NCBI RefSeq assembly: GCF_004798585.1
Contig: NZ_PPXQ01000026.1
Location: forward strand, 1 to 55,969
DNA: 55,969 nucleotides
Source of the DNA: Massilia sp. Mn16-1_5
Lineage (GTDB): Bacteria; Pseudomonadota; Gammaproteobacteria; Burkholderiales; Burkholderiaceae_D
Direction: 5' to 3'
Shown here: positions 50,878-55,969 of the stretch, in pieces
Layout of the letters: the number at the start of each line of letters is the position of its first letter
How positions within the stretch are numbered: position 1 is the stretch's first letter
Made by a program: the position numbers and the translations under genes
The notes under the pieces: generated by a model
Database searches by the model: none
Seen by the model: only the letters and a program-made list of their open reading frames with translations
What the model was told of the DNA's origin: nothing

Positions 50878-51744
50878 ATGGAAGCCTTGTTGACGATATC
50901 GATCCTGGTGGCAATTGGCTTGCTGGCCTGGGCAGTGCCACGCTGGCGCCTGCGCCGCGCCCTGGCCCGACCGCTCTCGGGCGGCGAGCTTGCCATCCTC
51001 GAACGCAATGTCGAACCCTACCGGGCGATGGACGCGGCGCAGCGTACCCGGCTCGAACGCCTGGTGCGGCGCTTCCTGCATGAAAAGACCTTCGTGGGTT
51101 GCGCCGGCCTCGAGATCACCGAAGAGATGCGCCTGACGATCGCCGGCCAGGCCTGCCTCTTGCTGCTGGGCGCGCGCGGGGAGGCCGTGTACCCGACCCT
51201 GAATGCGGTGCTGGTCTATCCGGGCGCCTTCTTGGTGCCGCGGCGCCAGGTCGACGCGGCGGGCGTGGTCACCGAGGAACGCCAGGACTTGCTGGGCGAA
51301 TCCTGGGGCGACGGCCGGGTGATCCTGTCCTGGGACCACGTGCGCCGCCCAAGCATGGAGGCGCCGCCTTCGCACAACGTGGTATTGCACGAGTTCGCCC
51401 ACCAGCTCGACAGCGAATCCGGCACGACCAATGGCGCGCCTTATCTCGGCAGCGCGGAGCGTTACCGCAGCTGGTCGGAAGTGCTGTCGCGCGACTTCGC
51501 CGCCCTGCGCCACGACGCTTGGTTCGGCCACGAGGATGTGCTCGACCATTACGGCGCGACCAATCCGGCCGAGTTCTTCGCGGTCGCCACCGAAGCCTTC
51601 TTCGAGCAGCCGCATCGCCTGGCTTCCCGCCACCCCGCCTTGTACGAGGAATTCCTCAAGTATTACCGCGTCGACCCGCGGCAGTGGCAGGCCGCGCCGC
51701 CGGAACCCCAGTTTGATGAATTTGCCTATGGACAGTGGCGATAA
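50878..51744 (+). CDS. mtfA: MtfA-type zinc peptidase (M90)
   Basis: A 288-residue protein. A short N-terminal hydrophobic segment (LLTISILVAIGLLAWAVPRW) is absent from E. coli MtfA and could anchor this copy. The metallopeptidase motif HEFAHQLD (His, Glu, His) is followed by a later Glu in NPAEFFAVATEAFFEQP. The C-terminus has the family's HPALYEEFLKYYRVDPRQW. E. coli MtfA binds the glucose repressor Mlc and has aminopeptidase activity. It may be co-transcribed with the peroxidase gene. Confidence 0.92.
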   Translation: MEALLTISILVAIGLLAWAVPRWRLRRALARPLSGGELAILERNVEPYRAMDAAQRTRLERLVRRFLHEKTFVGCAGLEITEEMRLTIAGQACLLLLGARGEAVYPTLNAVLVYPGAFLVPRRQVDAAGVVTEERQDLLGESWGDGRVILSWDHVRRPSMEAPPSHNVVLHEFAHQLDSESGTTNGAPYLGSAERYRSWSEVLSRDFAALRHDAWFGHEDVLDHYGATNPAEFFAVATEAFFEQPHRLASRHPALYEEFLKYYRVDPRQWQAAPPEPQFDEFAYGQWR

Positions 51745-51820
51745 ACCGTGTGCGTTTGCGTACAGAGGCCTTAGCCCAGCAGGAGCATGCTTCGGCTAAC
51801 CAACAATGCAGGAGACTTCC

Positions 51821-52375
51821 ATGTCCACCATTATTGCAGGGCATTTCCAGACCCAGGACGAGGCCGCCGCAGCGTCGGCGGCGCTGGCCCAGGCCGGCTT
51901 CACCCAAGAGCGCCTCAGCACCTTCTACCTGAGCCAGGCGGGCCAGCATGACATGACCCCGATCGGCGGCGACAACCTTCATTCCCCGGGCGCCAAGGAA
52001 ACGCCGAAGGGCGTGGTCCAGGGCGGCGCCACCGGCGGCGCGGTCGGCGCCGTCCTTGGTGCGGCCACGGCCCCGGTCACCGGACCGGCCGGACCCATCG
52101 TCGGCGGCCTGGTCGGCGCCCACGTCGGCTCGCTGTTCAGCTTCAGCAAGATGAAGGAGGCGGGCGAAGGCGAGGAGGGCGGCCGCGCCCCGATCGAGCA
52201 GCGGGTGGCCGGCATGCTGGTGGCCGTTGCCTTCGACGATGCGGGTGACGAGTCGCGCGCCGTGGATGTATTTCGCCGTCTGGGCGCGGTTCAGATCGAA
52301 CGCGCCCGCGGGAATATCGTGGACGGCGACTGGGCCGATTTCGATCCCTCGATTCCTCCCGAGATCGTTCACTAA
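51821..52375 (+). CDS. Glycine-zipper general-stress-like protein
   Basis: A 184-residue protein without a signal peptide. The N-terminal part (TIIAGHFQTQDEAAAASAAL, AQAGFTQERLSTFYL) resembles the alpha-beta fold of YflT/general stress protein 17M-like sequences. A glycine-zipper hydrophobic centre follows (GGATGGAVGAVLGAATAPVT, GGLVGAHVGSLFSF), then a second alpha-beta unit (GMLVAVAFDDAGDESRAVDV). AGGAG precedes ATG 51821. It is probably membrane-associated in stress, but function is not established. Confidence 0.82.
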   Translation: MSTIIAGHFQTQDEAAAASAALAQAGFTQERLSTFYLSQAGQHDMTPIGGDNLHSPGAKETPKGVVQGGATGGAVGAVLGAATAPVTGPAGPIVGGLVGAHVGSLFSFSKMKEAGEGEEGGRAPIEQRVAGMLVAVAFDDAGDESRAVDVFRRLGAVQIERARGNIVDGDWADFDPSIPPEIVH

Positions 52376-52396
52376 AGACAGCTCACGCGGCGGGCG

Positions 52397-52762
52397 CTAG
52401 CGCTGCTTCTCGTAGCGCGTCTGGCAGGCAATGCACAGGCGCGCTTCGGGCCGTGCCTGCAGGCGCGAAAAGCCGATGTCCGCGCCGCATTCCTCGCACA
52501 GCCCGTAACTGCCATCCTCGAATTTCGCCAGCGCCTGGCGCAGCACCTGCATCCGGGCCGCGTGGTGGCCCGCCGCTTCCAGCGCAAGATCGTTCAGGAG
52601 GCGCACGGTGGCCTTGTCGGCGGGCGAGGTTTCGACTTCGGAGACGGGCAGGTCGCGCGCGCCGCCCACCGTCTGCGGCTCGTCCGTGCGGCTGAGCGCA
52701 GCCAGCTGCGCCTCGAGCGCGGCGCGCAACTGGGCCAGCTGGCCTTGATCGAGCGCGTTCAT
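52397..52762 (-). CDS. TraR/DksA-type zinc-finger protein
   Basis: A 121-residue protein. An N-terminal coiled-coil (QGQLAQLRAALEAQLAALSR) leads to a four-Cys zinc finger, YGLCEECGADIGFSRLQA ending in LCIACQTRYEKQR. DksA-like proteins enter the RNA polymerase secondary channel and adjust stress transcription. The tip Asp residues typical of DksA are not obvious, so it may be a divergent member. ATG 52762 has no strong ribosome site, and longer in-frame starts reach 52897. Confidence 0.88.
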   Translation of the reverse strand: MNALDQGQLAQLRAALEAQLAALSRTDEPQTVGGARDLPVSEVETSPADKATVRLLNDLALEAAGHHAARMQVLRQALAKFEDGSYGLCEECGADIGFSRLQARPEARLCIACQTRYEKQR

Positions 52763-52911
52763 GGGAAGAGGTGCGTGTGCCGGGGCCGCGCGGCGGCAAG
52801 CCGCGCGCAGGCCCGGAGCGAAGAAAAGCCGTTCATTGCTTGCTCCCACATGAACTGGTGTGGGACCAGTGTAGCGCGATGCTCGCCCATTGAACATGGG
52901 CGCACAAATGC

Positions 52912-53520
52912 TTAAGCAGGCTTGCTTGCGGGGGCCTGATGCGTCTTGATGTCCTTCACATGGGTCTGGATCTTCTCGAGCGCCAGGATGATCGGCGCCG
53001 CCTGTCCGGTGGCGGCCGCGCCCGCCAGTCCGAGCAGGCCGGCGACCAGGCCGGTGATGTCGCCGATCAGGGCGATCTTGCGGATCTTTTCGGCCGCCGC
53101 GCTCGTCAGCGCCACCACGTTCTGCTGCGACTTGCCGAGCGACTTGACGATGAAGGTCGCGGCGTCGGCATACAGGCCGTTGGCGCGCTGGCGCAGCAAC
53201 AGCTCGTCTTCCAGCAGGGCCCTGGCCGTGGCCTGCACATGGGCCGGCACGGCGCGGCCATCGTAGGCCTTGATGTCGCGCATGATGCGCTCGTGCAGCT
53301 GGTCGGCGCAGGCCGAAAGCTGGTCGGCCAGCTCGACGATCTGCGGCACGCTCGCCAGGCCACCCTTGGCGGCAGATGCCTTGGATGCGGCGCCCGCGGC
53401 GGCGGCGGCCGGCGCCGGGGTTTGCTCGTCCGTCGTCACGACCGCACCGGCCAGGGCGCCGGCCACCACGTCGGTTGCCGCATCCAGCGGATCGACCTTA
53501 TTCTTCGCTTCGTTCGCCAT
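52912..53520 (-). CDS. Helical protein with internal hydrophobic hairpin, unknown function
   Basis: A 202-residue protein with no signal peptide. Order: a polar Ala-rich N-terminus (1-55), amphipathic helices (VPQIVELADQLSACADQLHE, ALLEDELLLRQRANGLYADA), a helix with VVALTSAAAEKIRKIALIGD, then a hydrophobic hairpin (ITGLVAGLLGLAGAAATGQA, APIILALEKI) and a polar tail. This layout recalls membrane-inserting helical proteins, including alpha-pore toxins, but no homology is claimed. AAGGGGG precedes ATG 53520. It is 18 bp downstream of the lipoprotein gene and surely co-transcribed with it. Confidence 0.75.
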   Translation of the reverse strand: MANEAKNKVDPLDAATDVVAGALAGAVVTTDEQTPAPAAAAAGAASKASAAKGGLASVPQIVELADQLSACADQLHERIMRDIKAYDGRAVPAHVQATARALLEDELLLRQRANGLYADAATFIVKSLGKSQQNVVALTSAAAEKIRKIALIGDITGLVAGLLGLAGAAATGQAAPIILALEKIQTHVKDIKTHQAPASKPA

Positions 53521-53538
53521 GCTGCCCCCTTGAAAAGT

Positions 53539-54399
53539 TCATTCGCTTGCGAGGCCTTCGCGGATCATCCGCAGGTCGCGTCCGTAATTGCCGAGCATGC
53601 GCTTGACGTCTTCCTGCGTCAGCTTGTGCAGGTTTTCGCGCAGCTTCTGGTGCCCGAGCGCCACCTTGGTCAGGCCTTGCAGGGCCAGGTCGTAGCGGCG
53701 GTCGATCAGCTTGTACTCGCTGGCCTTGTTCAGGTAATGGACCTTGGCCAGGGTCACCAGCATGCGGTCGTCGCGGCCCTTGGCGAAAGGCAGCTCGACG
53801 TCGAAGATGCCGAGGACGGTCTTCTTCTCATTCTCGTTGGTCTTGTAGTAGAGGCGGGTGAGCGAGATCATCGCTTCCAACAGCACCTGCACGTCGGCGT
53901 CGCCGTCGCGCACCATGGTCTCGACGCTGCGGTTCTGGTATCCCGAGGCGATCACCCGGGTCAGCAGGCGGGTCAGGCCGGTATAGGCGGCGATATGGCG
54001 CTGCTGCAAGCCCGATTCGGCATTGGCTTTGAGGCCGTTTCCGAGGTCGTCGATGCGCTCCGTCAAGTCGTAGCGCGTGTCCCCGGCCAGCAGGCTCAGC
54101 GTCTGCATGTAGAGCACGACGGCCTTTTGCACGCTGACGAAGTCTTCATACACGGCGCGGCGCTTGGCGTCGTTCTCGCGTGCCAGCCTGTCGGCCGAGG
54201 CAGGGAGATAGGGCTGTTCGCGGTCATAGGTGTCGCGGTAGCGGCGCGACAGCTCGCCATAGCCGCCGAGCTTGGCCGAGGCGTCCGCGAATTCGCGCAC
54301 CTCCTGCAGGCTGACCTGTCCGCCGGGTGCGGCGCAGCCGCCCAGCACCAGGTTCAGGCCGAACAGGAAGGAAACGAGGGCAAGGCGAAATGTCTTCAT
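53539..54399 (-). CDS. Lipoprotein with long helical domain, unknown function
   Basis: A 286-residue lipoprotein (lipobox LGGC at about 23). The mature part is almost all helical: SLQEVREFADASAKLGGYGE, RDTYDREQPYLPASADRLAR, KRRAVYEDFVSVQKAVVLYM and so on, ending GNYGRDLRMIREGLASE. No enzyme motif is visible. GAGAGGAC precedes ATG 54399. It is the first gene of a two-gene unit with the hydrophobic-hairpin protein, so the two probably act together at the membrane. Confidence 0.82.
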   Translation of the reverse strand: MKTFRLALVSFLFGLNLVLGGCAAPGGQVSLQEVREFADASAKLGGYGELSRRYRDTYDREQPYLPASADRLARENDAKRRAVYEDFVSVQKAVVLYMQTLSLLAGDTRYDLTERIDDLGNGLKANAESGLQQRHIAAYTGLTRLLTRVIASGYQNRSVETMVRDGDADVQVLLEAMISLTRLYYKTNENEKKTVLGIFDVELPFAKGRDDRMLVTLAKVHYLNKASEYKLIDRRYDLALQGLTKVALGHQKLRENLHKLTQEDVKRMLGNYGRDLRMIREGLASE

Positions 54400-54505
54400 C
54401 GGGTCCTCTCGAAACGGCAAAGATGCCGGACGGAAAGACCCCATTCTGGCAACGCCGCGTTGCGCGGCGTTGTAGTGGATCAACTAGTGAGCAACAAAGC
54501 CTGAC

Positions 54506-54871
54506 TCAGGCGACTTTGCTACGGTCGAAGTGCGGGTTTTCGATGATGCCGAACAGGTTGCCGTAGGGATCGCGCACAGTGGCGACCTTGATGCCCTCGC
54601 CGACATCTGCCACCGGCGATTCGACCGTTGCGCCGAGGCCTTCCAGGCGCGCCAGATCGGCGGCGGCATCCGGCGTGCCCCAGTAGGCGGTCGCGCCGGC
54701 GCTGCCGGGTACGCCGTCGGGAATCAGGCCGAGCTCGAAGCCGCCCACTTCAAAGCCGACATAGAAGGGCTGGTCGAAGTAGGGCGCCTTGTCGAGCACG
54801 CGGCGGTACCACTCGGTCGCCTCGGCCAGCTCGGTGACCGGATAAATGACAGTGCGCAAACCCTGGATCAT
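54506..54871 (-). CDS. VOC (glyoxalase/bleomycin-resistance fold) family protein
   Basis: A 121-residue protein with the paired beta-alpha-beta units of the VOC fold: MIQGLRTVIYPVTELAEATE, WYRRVLDKAPYFDQPFYVGF, and the end VRDPYGNLFGIIENP. Such proteins are small metal-dependent lyases, dioxygenases or resistance proteins; the substrate is unknown. AAGGAGAAGG precedes ATG 54871. It lies 35 bp after hydroxypyruvate isomerase and may share its transcript. Confidence 0.92.
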   Translation of the reverse strand: MIQGLRTVIYPVTELAEATEWYRRVLDKAPYFDQPFYVGFEVGGFELGLIPDGVPGSAGATAYWGTPDAAADLARLEGLGATVESPVADVGEGIKVATVRDPYGNLFGIIENPHFDRSKVA

Positions 54872-54906
54872 GACCTTCTCCTTATTGATAAGGAGGCAAT
54901 GTTGCC

Positions 54907-55695
54907 TCAGCCGGCAGGGCGTGTCCAGTCCCCGCGCCAGCCCAGTCCTTCGAGGGTGTCGCCGCGCGGGTTGTACTCGCAGCCGATCCAGCCGCCATAG
55001 CCGAGTTCGTCGAGCAGGCGGAACAGGTAAGGGTAGTTGATCTCGCCCGTGCCCGGCTCGTGCCGGCCTGGGACGTCGGCCAGCTGGATGTGGCGGATCA
55101 GGGGCATCAATGTACGCAAGCTGTTGGCGAGGTCGCCTTCCATGCGCTGCATGTGATAGATGTCGAATTGCAGGAACAGGTTGTCGACGCCGCATTCCTC
55201 GATGATGGCGGCGGCCTGGCGCGAACCGGTGAGGAAATAGCCAGGCATGTCGCGGTCGTTGATCGGCTCGATCAGCAGATTGACGCCTTTGTCCTTGAGG
55301 GCGGCAGCCGCGAAGCGCAGGTTGGCCACGTAGGTGGCATGGGCGCGCTCATGCGGCACGTTCGGCGGCAGCTTGCCTGCCATGCAGTGCAATTGCTTGA
55401 CGCCGAGTTCTTCGGCGTAATCGAGGGCCAGTTCGACGCTGTCCTGGAATTCGCCGATGCGACGCGGGTCGCAGGCCATGCCGCGGTCGCCCGCCGCCCA
55501 GTCGCCTGGCGGGAAATTGTGCAGGACGAGTTCCAGCTGGTAGCGCGCCAGGCGGCCGGTAATCCACTCCGGTTCGCAGGCATAGGGAAACAGGAATTCG
55601 ACGGCATCGAAGCCTGCCTCGCGCGCCGCGGCGAAGCGGTCGAGAAAGCTGAGCTCGGTGAACAGCGTGCTCAGGTTGGCAGCGAATTTGGGCAT
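54907..55695 (-). CDS. hyi: Hydroxypyruvate isomerase
   Basis: A 262-residue TIM-barrel isomerase. Motifs: FAANLSTLFTELSFLDRFAA at the start, GFDAVEFLFPY, LLIEPINDRDMPGYFLTGS (metal Glu) and FDIYHMQRMEGD (metal Asp/His), then GEINYPYLFRLLDELGY. It interconverts hydroxypyruvate and tartronate semialdehyde in glyoxylate use; a related OtnI (2-oxotetronate isomerase) role is possible. Partner genes gcl and glxR are not in the window. ATG 55695 is used; the longer in-frame extension lacks family similarity. Confidence 0.93.
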   Translation of the reverse strand: MPKFAANLSTLFTELSFLDRFAAAREAGFDAVEFLFPYACEPEWITGRLARYQLELVLHNFPPGDWAAGDRGMACDPRRIGEFQDSVELALDYAEELGVKQLHCMAGKLPPNVPHERAHATYVANLRFAAAALKDKGVNLLIEPINDRDMPGYFLTGSRQAAAIIEECGVDNLFLQFDIYHMQRMEGDLANSLRTLMPLIRHIQLADVPGRHEPGTGEINYPYLFRLLDELGYGGWIGCEYNPRGDTLEGLGWRGDWTRPAG

Positions 55696-55778
55696 GGCGG
55701 TCTCGAATGTTGTCAGCCCGTTATCGTAGCATCCCGGTGCGAAGGCCGCAGGCGGTGGCCAATCGTGTGGCCGCCCCC

Positions 55779-55810
55779 AAAAAAAAACAGCCCGGATCAT
55801 CCGGGCTGTT
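55779..55810 (-). terminator. Intrinsic terminator of the gene at the window end
   Basis: AACAGCCCGGAT (55786-55797) pairs with ATCCGGGCTGTT (55799-55810); on the minus strand the stem is followed by nine U. It ends transcripts of the partial gene that stops at 55834. Confidence 0.92.
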
Positions 55811-55833
55811 CCTGTCGTGGAGCACGCAAGCGT

Positions 55834-55969
55834 TTAGCGGTCGCGTCCGCCCTGGCGTGGCGCGCCCGAACGCGGGCCGCGGTTCGCACTGTTGCCGTTG
55901 CGATTGCCGCCGCCGGCGCCGGCCGGACGGCCACCGCCGTTGCCAGCCGGACGCGATCCGCCCGCAGGC
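55834..55969 (-). CDS. Basic Gly/Arg/Asn-rich C-terminal tail, probably a DEAD-box RNA helicase (RhlE type)
   Basis: Only the last 44 codons are present, cut by the window edge. The tail reads GNRNGNSANRGPRSGAPRQG ending GRDR, typical of the disordered RNA-binding tails of RhlE-type helicases, but other RGG-tailed proteins (such as cold-shock-linked or RNA-binding proteins) would look alike. TAA at 55834-55836 is followed by a strong terminator. Confidence 0.55.
   Translation of the reverse strand, partial: PAGGSRPAGNGGGRPAGAGGGNRNGNSANRGPRSGAPRQGGRDR

Noticed and set aside
1..55969. CRISPR array or tandem-repeat locus
   Set aside because: No regularly spaced direct repeats seen by reading; the repeats found are palindromic and dispersed.

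Overview
The window is high-GC DNA from a betaproteobacterium, most likely Oxalobacteraceae (the Massilia/Duganella/Janthinobacterium neighbourhood). This rests on the dnaX-ybaB-recR order, a Burkholderiales-type porin, the SpecificRecomb membrane protein, many small envelope-stress proteins and abundant cyclic-di-GMP enzymes. There are no phage structural genes, transposases, integrases, rRNAs or CRISPR arrays. The only tRNA found is tRNA-Ser(TGA).

Layout. (1) 1-3.7 kb: the 3' end of dnaX, ybaB and recR, then a GT4 glycosyltransferase overlapping a DUF2334 deacetylase-like gene. (2) 3.7-21.6 kb: a penicillin-acylase-family hydrolase; a translationally coupled hybrid histidine kinase and response regulator-GGDEF-EAL pair; cstA with a YbdD-type partner; an HDOD gene overlapping a PAS-GGDEF-EAL gene; tRNA-Ser followed by a chain of hairpins built partly from inverted tRNA pieces; an unusual methyltransferase-HNH nuclease fusion; and a membrane diguanylate cyclase. 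(3) 21.6-31.4 kb: porin, an acidic disordered protein, a short-chain dehydrogenase, a sulfate-binding protein, a 70-residue orphan gene behind two LexA-like boxes, a PAP2 phosphatase, an Icc-like phosphoesterase, and a phospholipase-D lipoprotein coupled to the SpecificRecomb gene. (4) 31.4-54.4 kb: a dense collection of small envelope and stress genes, namely five glycine-zipper proteins, two BON lipoproteins, three OmpA-domain proteins, DUF883/YqjE-type genes, a DUF5670-type peptide, a ferritin-like protein, AsmA, AI-2E and BrkB-type membrane proteins, Crp/Fnr, MarR-like and DksA-like regulators, a peroxiredoxin-glutaredoxin hybrid and MtfA. (5) 54.5 kb to the end: a glyoxalase-fold protein, hydroxypyruvate isomerase, and the basic tail of a gene that is probably a DEAD-box RNA helicase.

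How the genes work together. Region 2 is dominated by signalling: three GGDEF proteins (two with EAL domains), an HDOD protein and a phosphorelay kinase, beside a carbon-starvation transporter. Region 4 looks like a general or osmotic/oxidative envelope-stress neighbourhood. Most members are short secreted or membrane proteins with strong Shine-Dalgarno sites, often alone behind their own terminators, so coordination would be by shared regulators rather than one operon.

Best candidates for undescribed biology: the methyltransferase-HNH fusion next to the tRNA-Ser hairpin chain; the 70-residue gene behind tandem LexA-like boxes; the helical protein plus lipoprotein operon at 52.9-54.4 kb; and the C-x10-C repeat secreted proteins. 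All functions are read from sequence alone; no database search was run.
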